From: Corylus avellana | Taxonomy: Eukaryota > Streptophyta > Magnoliopsida > Fagales > Betulaceae | NCBI RefSeq assembly: GCF_901000735.1 | Contig: NC_081543.1 | Coordinates: 12,907,369-12,971,368, forward strand | Length of the DNA: 64,000 bases | Reading direction: 5' to 3' | In this document: piece by piece, positions 1 to 9,068 of the stretch | Numbering within the stretch: the stretch's first letter is position 1 | Layout: the number at the start of each line of letters is the position of its first letter | Position numbers and translations under genes: made by a program | Notes under the pieces: generated by a model | Told to the model about the DNA's origin: nothing | The model's input: only the letters and a program-made list of their open reading frames with translations | Database searches by the model: none

Positions 1-51
1 GGTAACAACCCAGTTGTGCCAAGGTAACAGACCAAACATGGCTAGGCATGA

Positions 52-67
52 CCCAACCATGGTTGGG
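52..67. repeat. 16-bp perfect palindrome in an NCATGG-rich patch
   Basis: The sequence CCCAACCATGGTTGGG is its own reverse complement. Related CCAACC/GGTTGGG and CCATGG words recur up to about position 150. No gene is associated with it; it probably belongs to the outer repeat of the retroelement cluster. Confidence 0.6.
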
Positions 68-147
68 CATAACCGTCCAGCAATGATTAATGCTACACTG
101 CCACTCCTGTGGTTGGGTCCATGGTCAGCCCAACCCGGCCATGGCTC

Positions 148-395
148 CCAAGCTCAGGTCTTAGTGTCATCAAATTGCAATCCAGAGTTTCAATGTCAAA
201 AAAAAAAACAAAAACACGAAGGGATGATGACATTATTTTCCCAAATTTATAGGCCATGAGCAACTAGGATGATAGACTGCAGTGAGCAGGGCAATCTGAT
301 TCAAGTAAAAAGCATTACAAGGACAAGATGATGGCCCAATAAAGACTAGGAAAAATTAAAGATAAATAAACAACTTAAAGACAGTCATCAAATTG
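148..395 (+). repeat. Left copy of a ~240-bp direct repeat flanking the retroelement cluster
   Basis: This stretch matches 3489-3735 in the same orientation. Shared words include GCAGTGAGCAGGGCAATCTG, ATTCAAGTAAAAAGCA and AAATTAAAGATAAATAAACA. The two copies bracket all the LTR and LINE pieces in between. They could be terminal repeats of an old outer element or a local duplication; no coding content is visible. The word CCAAGCTCAGGTCTTA occurs at its start and again at 398, so a third partial copy starts there. Confidence 0.7.
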
Positions 396-555
396 ATTCC
401 AAGCTCAGGTCTTAATGTGACACCCCATAAAGTTAATCTCATATTGGTTAGGTGGATTGTCAAATTGAGTGGCTGGATTATTAAGGGAAACATGAGTGCT
501 AAGTCATACATTGATATAAATCATGACGAGGATGCTAGAGATTTGAGTAGGAGAG

Positions 556-665
556 ATTGTGATAACCTAAAAAGTTAGTCCGACATTGGGAAGATGAATA
601 GCCCACATTGAGTTGATAGATTATAAAGGTGTTCAAGTGTTAAGTCCCAAATTGGTTCCTTACTA
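556..665 (+). mobile_element. 5' part of a small LTR, interrupted by a LINE
   Basis: The segment begins with a TGTGATAACC-type start after a purine-rich run (GTAGGAGAGATTG). It ends in GGTTCCTTACTA, where LINE coding sequence takes over. The LTR resumes at 2436 with GGTGAGACTAGGC. An uninterrupted relative at 3328-3466 reads GGTTCTTTACTAAGTGAGA across the same point, which shows that the LINE landed inside this LTR. Confidence 0.6.
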
Positions 666-2351
666 AAGGAGGCTTTGAGTAAGATGGTGAATGTGACGGT
701 TGACCAAGGCTTTTTGACTGGTTTCTCAGTGGGAAATAGGGTATTATCAGAGTTAGTGGTCTCTCACTCTTTATTTGCTGATGACACTTTGATTTTTTGT
801 AAAGCTTCTATCGAGCAAATCCGGTATATGTGTCTCATTCTCTTATGTTTTGAAGCTGTTTCGGGTTTGAGAGTGAATCTTGGAAAGTCTAAAATTGTGG
901 CTATTGGTGAGGTGGAAAACATAGGGGTTTTAGCTAATATCCTTGGGTGTAGTGTTGCCGATTTGCCTATGAAGTATTTGGGTCTCCCTCTTGGGGCGGC
1001 GTATAAAGATAAGGTTGTGTGGAATGATGTGATTGAAAAAATGGAGCGTCAGATGGCAGGTTGGAAGAGAATGTATCTCTCTAAAGGAGGTCGCTTAACT
1101 CTCATTAAGAGTACGCTCTCTAATCTTCCAACTTACTTTTTGTCTCTGTTTTCGATTCCTATGAGTGTAACTAAAAGACTTGAGAAAGTTCAAAGAGATT
1201 TCTTATGGGGAGGGATGGGAGACGAGCCTAAGCTGCATCTTGTAAATTGGAATCAAGTCTGTCGTCCCCTTCGGTACGGTGGGCTGGGCATTCGTAAGTT
1301 GCATCAGTTTAATCAAGCTCTCCTGGGTAAATGGCTTCGGAGATATGTGAACGAGAGTGAGGCTCTGTGCTATAAGGTTATCAAAGCTAAATATGAAGAT
1401 CAGGATAGTGGGTGGTGCACAAAGGAGATTTCGGGTGCCCATGGTGTGGGCTTATGGAAGCACATTCGTCAAGGTTGGAATTTTTTTGCCAAAGGTATTC
1501 GTTATGAGGTGGGGGTGGGTTCGATAGTTCCTTTTTGGCATGATATTTGGTGTGGGGACTCCTCTTTGAAGCATGCTTTCCCGTCCTTGTTCAGCATCGC
1601 CAGACATAAAGAAGCTTGGGTGAAGGATAACTTTATATGGAGGAATGGGGTTGTCAAGTGGAATGTCATTTTTGTGCGGCCCGTACAGGATTGGGAGATG
1701 GATTTGATTTCTTCTTTCTTTGATCGGTTGTACTCATGCAAGATATCCACAGGTTCTATGGATCGTATTCGATGGTCATCGACTAAGAAAGGCAAGTTCG
1801 AGGTTAAGTCTCTCTTCAAGGCCTTGTCCAAAATTGACCATGAGGTGTTTCCTTGAAAGAGCATTTAGCGTACTAAGGCGCCTTTGCGAGTGGCTTTTTT
1901 CGGGTGGACCGCGGCCTTAGGCAAAATTTCGACTCACGACACCCTGCGGAAGAGGAACCTAGTGGTAGTGAAGTGGTGTTGTATGTGCAAGAAGAATGAA
2001 GAGTCAGTCGATCATCTTCTTCTCCATTGCGAGATCGCAAGTGTTCTTTGGCATACTATTTTTGATCGGTTTGGGTTGCATTGGGTCATGCCTTGCAAGG
2101 TGAGGGGCTTGTTCGATTGCTGGTGGTCGGGAGACCGTTCTCGAAGCGCGGTAGTGTGGAAGATGATCCCTCTGTGTCTTATGTGATGTATTTGGAATGA
2201 AAGGAATGCTAGATGCTTTGAGGACTCCACTTAGACTATAGAGGAATTGACTCATTTTTTCTTCTTTACTTTATATTCCTGGACGGCCGCTTGGCTAGCT
2301 CCTATAGGGATTAGCTTCTCTAATTTCCTTTTTCATTTTTCTCCCTCTTAG
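666..2351 (+). pseudogene. LINE ORF2 remnant: end of reverse transcriptase plus zf-RVT region
   Basis: One continuous reading frame encodes the C-terminal part of a plant L1 ORF2 protein. The catalytic FADD box lies about 33 residues in (LFADDTLIF), followed by the thumb region and the conserved MKYLGLPLG and GWKRMYLSKGGRLTLIK stretches. The zf-RVT region has CCMCKKNEESVDHLLLHC (C-x2-C...H-x4-C). Four in-frame stops break it: TGA at 1854, TAG at 1869, TGA at 2184 and TAG at 2232. The natural end is TAG at 2349. There is no frameshift, so the apparent two open frames (675-1856 and 1884-2186) are one gene. At least three stops sit where this family normally has Trp. The endonuclease and most of the RT are missing, so the copy is dead. 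Confidence 0.9.
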
Positions 2352-2435
2352 GCGCTCTCTTTTATACTTCCCGTGTATGTGGGTTGCACCCCTCTGCACT
2401 CTTTTATATCATAATTACTTATCCAAAAAAAACTA
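666..2435 (+). mobile_element. 5'-truncated LINE (plant L1-type) inserted in an LTR
   Basis: The element starts abruptly inside the reverse-transcriptase coding region at 666 and ends in an A-run at 2424-2432. The word ACTA lies at both edges (662-665 and 2432-2435), consistent with a short target-site duplication that partly merges with the A-tail. Removing the segment restores a continuous LTR that matches the relative at 3328-3466. Truncation of the 5' end and an A-tail are expected of target-primed reverse transcription. Confidence 0.85.
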
Positions 2436-2546
2436 GGTGAGACTAGGCTTTATAAATGATTATGGGGAGCTCTAATTGTAACTTGACTAGTCTTTTTGGA
2501 GTGATAGCGCAATGCTGACAAATGTTTTTCCTAGGTCGTTATAAAT
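2436..2546 (+). mobile_element. 3' part of the LTR split by the LINE, followed by a Met-tRNA-type primer site
   Basis: GGTGAGACTAGGCTTTATAA continues the LTR from 665. It ends near CCTAGGTCGTTATAA and is followed at about 2547 by TGGTATTAGAGC, which resembles the initiator-Met-tRNA primer-binding site TGGTATCAGAGC. The internal DNA to 2638 ends in a purine-rich run (GTGAGGAAGATTG). There is no coding capacity, so this looks like a TRIM-like or heavily deleted LTR element. Confidence 0.6.
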
Positions 2547-2638
2547 GGTATTAGAGCAACCTAATAACACCAAGTGGCGCTGAGTTACTGCATGACGTGG
2601 CCCCTAACAAGGACGTTAAGGATTTGAGTGAGGAAGAT

Positions 2639-3306
2639 TGTGACACTCCAAAAAATTAGTCCTACATTGGGTGGGTAGATTATGTTGAGTATACGAGTCT
2701 GAGTGTAAAATTTTAAGTCCGACACTGAAAAGATGTTACAAGTGAGTGGTATATATAGTATAGTTGTGCCCAAACCCATAAGCTTAAGCTCTTGATTGAG
2801 CGGTATCCCACATGCTCCATTATGGTATTAGTAAAAAACTCCCCAAGATGTCAATTTCCCTAACAAGTAGTATTAGAGCTGATGGTGGTGTATGATATGG
2901 TAAGGTAACACAAACACAAATAAGGGTTCCTGAGGTAGGAACAAAGGTGCAAAGTGCAAGCATGGATGAGAGCTCCAAGAGCAAGGGAAAAATGTTCATG
3001 GAGCAAGCAAATCCACATAGTATAGAAGTGATCCTAGAGACGGCCCATAAGATTGAAACAACGTTCCATTTGATAGAGAGTGTAGTAATATGATGATGGA
3101 CTCACACGTGACAAGGATATTATTGAGTATACACGTGTGAATATAAAAAGGTTGATTCTCACATTGGAAAAGTCACAAGTAGGAGTAGTTAATATAGCAT
3201 AGTTGGGTCTAAGCCCATAAACTTAAGCTTTTAGGTTCAATGGTATCCAACCATGCTATATTACGATCTTGCTGAAAGACTCTCTAATGTATAAATCTCC
3301 CTAACA
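2639..3306 (+). mobile_element. Non-coding LTR element: two ~226-bp LTR-like repeats around ~215 bp
   Basis: The repeats at 2639-2865 and 3081-3306 share order and words: TTGAGTATAC, ACAAGT(G)AG, TATAGTATAGTTG, AAGCCCATAA(G/A)CTTAAGCT, GGTATCC and TCTCCCTAACA at the end. After the left repeat comes GTAGTATTAGAGCTGATGG, a degenerate Met-tRNA-type primer site. Before the right repeat comes the purine tract GATAGAGAG. The internal 2866-3080 encodes nothing. The first ~80 bp of the left repeat also resembles the LTR start at 556, so two related elements are nested or chimeric. A clear target-site duplication was not found. Confidence 0.55.
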
Positions 3307-3327
3307 TATTATAAAGATACTGATGAT

Positions 3328-3466
3328 TACTAAGTCTTACATTGGTTCTTTACTAAGTGAGATTGGGCTTTATGAGTGATTTTAGGGAGCTCTAACTATA
3401 ACTTGACTAGTCCTTTTGTAGTTATAGCCTAAATGTGGTTAACGCCTTCCTTAAGTCGTTACACTT
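3328..3466 (+). mobile_element. Uninterrupted relative of the LINE-split LTR
   Basis: AAGTCTTACATTGGTTCTTT continues into GAGCTCTAACTATAACTTGA and ends CTTAAGTCGTTACA. It matches 650-665 joined to 2436-2545, and a weaker relative sits at 63415-63560. It shows the pre-insertion state of the LINE target. Confidence 0.65.
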
Positions 3467-3488
3467 AATGTTGAAAAATTGGAAACTT

Positions 3489-3735
3489 GAGCCCAAGTCT
3501 GTTACACTTAATGTCATGAAATTGTAAACCAAAGTCTCCAAGTCAAAAGGCGTGAAAGCATGAGAGGGTGGTCACATATTTTTCCTAAATTTTGTAGGTC
3601 ATGAGCAGCTGGGATGATAGCCTGCAGTGAGCAGGGCAATCTGATTCAAGTAAAAAGCACTACAAAGACTAGATGAAGGCCCAACAAAGACTGGGAAAAA
3701 TTAAAGATAAATAAACAACTAAAAGACTGGTCTAA
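3489..3735 (+). repeat. Right copy of the ~240-bp direct repeat flanking the cluster
   Basis: Matches 148-395 (see that entry). After it, 3736-4207 shows nothing recognisable apart from AT-rich DNA. No further exon of the neighbouring minus-strand RNA-binding gene was found there. Confidence 0.7.
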
Positions 3736-4207
3736 TAAAGACAATGTCCCGAGTAAATTCTAATGGCCAAAAGGTATGTAGCAACCCCAAATTTTGGGTT
3801 TGAACTTATGTTTCTGTCTTTTATGTTTTTTATTTTTTGTTTTGGCAGTAATTTGTTAAAGTGAGCATATTCTTTAGGAATTAGTATTCCTCCCATTGCC
3901 CAAAACTTCGCCTAGAAAATGCAATTGACCTGAAAAATTGAACCAAATATATCCAAGAAGAAAAAAAAAACTTTATGGTGTTAACCACACTTCCAGAGTT
4001 ACCATTAACAGAAAGTCATTTAAGCAGATGAAAAGAACCAACATTAAGTCAAAGTAATGAACATACATTTGAGAAAATACATCAAACATTTTAAAAATCA
4101 AATGGCAAAACAGCTTCTACTGGAAACAAATTAATTCAGAAATCTACACATATAAACTATACAACATTCGATCAAACATTATATATAGATGAACCAAAAC
4201 AACTTAC

Positions 4208-4827
4208 ATGAGAATCAAATTTATCAATAACAGCCTGGGCTTCTTCAGCAGACGCCATTGTCACGAACGCAAAGCCTCTGTGCTTCCCATCCTTCTGCTT
4301 TATTATCTAATTTTTTCAATACGCATGATGGAAACCCATTACATTTACAAAGTAATCAAAATCCATAATCCAAACTACAAAATATGTAAACCCATTACTC
4401 AAATTTACTTAAATGTAAAAACACGTGATTAAATTTTGCATTAAACTGAAATAATATTAAGAACCTCAACGTCTTTGACAGTTCCGCATTCGCCAAAGAG
4501 GTTCTTGATGTCCACAACAGAGAGAGACCAGGGAAGATTGACCACGTAGAGCTTTCTTTTGGGGTTTGGTTCCTGGCTTTGCTCTTGTATTTCTTCTACC
4601 ACAGCCTCCTGCAGCGCAGAGCATAGCTCAAAGCAGGGGCTTCTTGTGGGTTTGTGGAGAACGAGGGTGTGACGAGAAGGAGTGAAACTGCGAAAAAGAT
4701 AAGGGAAGGAACTGGAAACCCGGAGCTTTATGGAGGGTAGTTGTTTATGGGTTAAGGGGAATTGAGAGGAAGAAGAAGAAGAAGAGTAGACTGGGAAGAT
4801 AGAAAGTGCAGCTTCTATTGCCGCCAT
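4208..4827 (-). CDS. Plastid RNA-binding protein (RRM / cpRNP type), first two exons only
   Basis: Exon 1 is 4827-4465 (121 codons) and exon 2 is 4306-4208 (33 codons), separated by a 158-bp GT-AG intron in phase 0. Residues 1 to about 65 are Ser/Arg-rich with few acidic residues, like a chloroplast transit peptide. Residues 71-88 are an acidic linker as in cpRNPs. An RRM starts at about residue 92 with the RNP2-type LYVVNLPWSL; exon 2 supplies the RNP1-type HRGFAFVTM and helix 2 (SAEEAQAVIDKFDSH). Exon 2 ends at a good donor (GTAAGT), but the next exon (rest of RRM1, linker, RRM2) is not in the visible 4.2 kb. It may lie left of the window beyond the retroelements, or be lost. By family, the role is binding and stabilising or editing plastid mRNAs. 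Reading through intron 1 stops after eight codons. The ATG is the only one before the transit-peptide-like region. Confidence 0.8.
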
Positions 4828-5494
4828 TGCTTTTCAGTAGGAAAGAGAAGAAACGATAAAGATATCTCTCATTTTTAGATGGATAAATGGTATTTTTCAA
4901 AAATATTTGTTTGATTTATTGATAATTGAAAATGTTTGGCCAATACTTACCCAAAAAAAAAAAATGTTTGGCCAAATTTTAGAAATTTTTTTTTGCTTTT
5001 CAAAAACGTAATTATTCAAACAATTTATAATTTTTAGACGTGGCTCTCCCTACTAAGTACCAAATACTAATATACTTTTTAAAACAAATTACAAATTTTT
5101 TTAAAGAAAATATAACACTTTTTAGAAAATAAAACACAAAATAATTATCAAAAAATAACTAAACACATACTTATGTTTTCAAGTATAGAGGTTGGCTTAT
5201 TATATATTAAATAAAACAAATAATGCTATACATTATATTTGATTTCACAAATATCTTATAATATTGACCTGGCATTATCTATTAACTCTTAATTATTTTT
5301 TTTTAAGAAGTATTATACATTCATCTCTTAGAGCATTCATAATATGCTCCCTAAATACCACTTTCGGTCAAATTTGGGCTGATTCACAAGAAAAACGTAC
5401 TTCATCAAACTCCCTACTCCTCTCCCTATTTTTAGTTTTGCCTTCAACCTCCCCACATTTGAAGAGACAAAATTCACTACCTACTTTTCTTTTT
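4828..5494. other. Upstream region of the RNA-binding gene; AT-rich, no gene seen
   Basis: Very AT-rich DNA between the minus-strand RNA-binding gene and the start of the first large repeat copy. The GAAAAGCAATGG context just above 4827 and a GA-rich run at 4838-4852 are the likely leader. No other open frame looks coding. Confidence 0.5.
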
Positions 5495-5509
5495 TTCTTT
5501 TTTTTTTTT

Positions 5510-5675
5510 TATGTTATTTCCTCAACTTGTATCACTCTTGTGTCCCTCAAAAAATGAGGTGGCTTTAAAATTATCATTTGATCAAAATTCAATAATTATC
5601 AATCATAAGTCCAATGGTAATTTTTAGAGCCACATCATTTCTGAAACGACACAAGAATAACCTCTAGCATTACTC
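5510..5675. mobile_element. MITE family A copy (ends in CTAGCATTACTCT)
   Basis: Imperfect inverted repeat centred near 5595: GAGGTGGCTTTAAAATTA on the left against AATTTTTAGAGCCACATC on the right, ending in CTAGCATTACTCT. Other copies are at 7448-7636, 17937-18116, 42667-42847, 51560-51860, 54376-54546 and 61466-61605. The left terminus is degraded here. The allelic copy is at 11649-11815. Confidence 0.6.
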
Positions 5676-6198
5676 TATTTCCTCTCACTCTCTCTCCACT
5701 TAACCGCAACATGCTTATTTCTTCCAACTCTAGATCTTACACCTAAAACTAATAAAAAATAATATTTAACTAAAGTTGAAAAATATATAAAGAGTTTGCT
5801 ATTTTGTTTCTTTTAAAACTCTGGCTCTTCAAATTTGAAAAGTGAACTTTTTTCCTCAAAATTAGTTTTATTTGAAAAGCTCACTAGGTTTGCTCTTTCC
5901 CATCTCTTGTACATTCTTTTTATAAATTTATCATTGAATATGTGAGACCGACTCATCTCTTGTACATAGATGAACAAAAAATTGGCAAAAGATAAAAACC
6001 AAATATTTCTCTTTTTTTTTTTTTTTTTTTACAATAACTTATCTTAGACGTTAGTTTGAACCGTCAAATTAGCATTGTACAATAGTTATGCTATGAAATA
6101 TGATTTCTAACATTACTCATTACAAAACACAAAATTAAAAGATAGTTCAAGTTGGCTAGGTGGCTTATGGTGGCTACATGCCCCATGGTTGCTGAAAC

Positions 6199-6450
6199 TG
6201 ATATAAGGTTTATTTAAGTGTGCGTTTGAGGAGTTTAAAAATACATTTAACATTTAAAAAGATCGTTTGAAAAATACCCGTTTGGTTAAAAAAAAAAACC
6301 TGAAAGCACTTTTAAGGGTTTTAAAATCTTAAAAATTGTCAAAACGCATTTTTTTGTAAAAGATTAAAAATAAAGTTTTTGTCAAAAAAAAAAAAAAAAA
6401 CTTTTTAACCGAAAAAACTTTATTTCTCAAATACAATAAGAATAATGCTT
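6199..6450. mobile_element. MITE family C copy
   Basis: Has the GTGCGTTTGAGGAG ... TTTCTCAAATACAATAAG layout with poly-A/poly-T interior, as also at 28683-28916, 43117-43343 and 43346-43530. The allelic copy is at about 12345-12600. The following 6460-6660 is a GC-richer patch with many TGGCAGCC/GTGGCT words but no clear period. Confidence 0.45.
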
Positions 6451-6899
6451 TTAATAGTCTTTGCAGGGGCTGCGAAACTCGCTTGGTAGCCTTGCGGTGG
6501 GGCGTCAGATTCACCTGGTGGCTATCAAATTATGGTTGGCAGCCTTGTACGCGGGGTTGTCGACAATGCCTAGTGGCTTATGCGTGGCCACTAGATGTAC
6601 ATAGCATCCTCGCTGTGGCTACAAACTGCCTGACAGCCTAGCAACCAAATATATAGTGGCTGCCAAATCCAACAAGCTAAAATTGTTATTTTTTACTTTT
6701 TCGTAAAAAATATATTTCTCAGTTTTTCTATTTTTCAAAAACACTTTTAAAATATATTTCATACAGATTTTTTTTACACCCCATATGTAACACCTTTTTC
6801 AAATATTACTCTCACCATATGAGTTGATAATACACTAAAAAGGAAAATTTTTCGGTAAAAACATTTTTTCAAGAGGAGATTTTTTTTTTTAGAAATGCT

Positions 6900-8940
6900 A
6901 AAATCACATTTTTATCACATAATGTTAATGTGGCAATCATAATCAACTATTAATTTTTTTTTTAAATGATTGATTCAATAATTAGTTCGAACTGTTATGT
7001 CAATATTATGGAATAAAATTCACAATAATCAAAAGCTACTTAGGAGAAGAGGAAGAAACCCTAGTGGCCCCTGAAAGAAGTAAGTATGAGCAAGGAGTAC
7101 GTAGTCCCTGTGGGACAACCAACCAGCAACCGAAAAAGGGTAAAACCTTACTCAACAACTTTCTAGGCAAGGGTTTGCCTGGATCGATGTTTACCTTTCT
7201 AAGTAATGGTGACCTGCCGGAGCCTAGTAATGCATAGAAAAAGGTTGAGAGTAATTTAAAATAGGATTTTAAGAGGGGAAATGATGAATTTTAAGCTTGA
7301 AAATACACTCACCGAGCTACACTAGGTAACACGGTGTGCACTCCGAAGAGAGCCTTCCAGATTTAAGTCTTATGCATGTGTCCTTCCGACCCTCAAAGCC
7401 TAGGTTACACCTAAATTACTACCACTTGAGCAAGATCACTTGATCAAGAGGAATGCTACACATACTTGCACTACTACACTCTCAAATGTATACTTATTTA
7501 CGCGGCACTAAAAATTACTATTAGATTCAATATTAAATATCCATGATTTATCCAAAATCTAATAGTAATTTTTAATACCACATTAAGAAGTGTGCACTTG
7601 AGAGTGTGGACCACGAGTTTGTATAGCATTTCTCCCTGATCAATTAAATACAGAAGTACTCAATAAAGTTAGGACGAAAGAGAACAAAAACATGGCCAAA
7701 ACGACAGGTTAAGGTTTTTTGACAATAGGTTCAATCGACCGAGACTAAGACACATGGCATTCAAGGTTTTTTGCAGGGAAATTAAGGGCCTGTTCGACCG
7801 ATACATATGTTTCATCAACAAGACTGCACGATGCAGCTGAGTCATGATGACTCGATCGACTGTGCCACACACGTTGCAACTGATCAATAGGCCTAATTAA
7901 AAAGCGCTTGGTTGATGAGCATTGTGACCCTTCGAAAAAGTTTGTAAATAGAGCATGAGACCAACGTAAAAATTGCTCAAAAACGTTTTCTTCCTTCTCT
8001 AAAGAGTTAAGAGACTTGAGAGGCCGAGCCTTAGAGTGGCCAAGCCCTGCGAAAGTGGCAACTCGACGTGCAATTAACAAAGTTTTGTTCATTCCGTAAA
8101 CTTGCTCAATTAAAAGATCGGAAACTCGCTGGAGCCACATTGAGTGAACTCTCAAGTTTTTTCCACTCTTTGCTTTTCCGAACCCGGTTGTAAGGCATCG
8201 TAATTCGTACAAAATTGTTTTCTTCTAACTTTTCAACGACAAATACAAATGTTGCTGGCAAGCAGTTTGATTTCTTTCTCGTTACTCCCCATACCCTACA
8301 AGCCATCCCTTTTCAAAAAGTAGCACCTAAAGTACTCTCTAGCCTTGAAAAAATCAACACACACTTTAAAAAGGGAAAAAATTTATTAATGCATCTTCTG
8401 TGCACATATTTTGCATATATGTATCTCATCTACACCATTGATTTTGAGCCAAACTTGACAAAACCCTTTATTAACGACCCATATGAGAGGTGTACACAAG
8501 AAATGCATATGCAAGCTATTCAAATAACACTATCCCTCTAAAAAATTGTCTTTCCTTGCGTAAGTAACTTTTCACTGCTCAATGTACGTAAGGAACATAG
8601 AAGTGGTGGGTTGGATGACAAAAGCTGTAAAGCATCTCCAAAACACAATTGGTAAAATCATTTTGCTATTTATTGTAGCAAATTATATAAATATTTTTTT
8701 GTTAAATTAATATTTATTTTAAAAGCTTAAACTGATAAGAAATAAGTTTTACTATTTAATATTCTCTTTCACGTATAAGAGACCTAACACGTGCAATATA
8801 TAAAATTAAAATAGAAAATAAAGGACGAAAACAAGATTCGAACTCATAATATTCGGCTTACTAACATGTTAGAGAATTGATAGAAAAAGGAGTAAAGACT
8901 AGTTGATTTTTTTTCACTAGGGTATTTTTTGTTGCTCGAG
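6900..8940. other. Intergenic region upstream of tetraspanin copy 1
   Basis: Contains a MITE family A copy at 7448-7636 (GAGGAATGCTACAC ... TATAGCATTTCTCC) and an unidentified moderately GC-rich segment at 7030-8400. Minus-strand open frames of up to 155 codons lie at 7669-8306, but a 7-bp insertion breaks the longest one in the sister copy, so I do not call them genes. 8690-8890 carries a dispersed repeat (AAAGCTTAAACTGATA ... GATTCGAACTCATAAT) seen in other forms at 41080-41230 and 48590-48740. Confidence 0.5.
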
Positions 8941-8948
8941 ATATGCTC

Positions 8949-8956
8949 TTTATATA
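8949..8956 (+). promoter_or_regulatory. Putative TATA box of tetraspanin copy 1
   Basis: TTTATATA lies about 113-120 bp before the ATG and is followed by a pyrimidine-rich leader. It is preserved at 15101-15108 before copy 2. Confidence 0.5.
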
Positions 8957-9068
8957 GTTAAATTCTCCACAGCTATATATCTCTTTCCTATTCATCTTAT
9001 GTTAATTAGAAGATTTTGAACAACAAACAGAACCCACAAAACCTCCCAAGCAATATTCTCTAACAAAG

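Noticed and set aside
1203..1864. Minus-strand open frames across the LINE
   Set aside because: Antisense shadows of the clear plus-strand reverse-transcriptase reading.
7669..8306. Overlapping minus-strand open frames of up to 155 codons upstream of tetraspanin copy 1
   Set aside because: No recognisable domain. The sister copy has a 7-bp insertion (14033-14040) that breaks the longest frame, so it is not under coding constraint.
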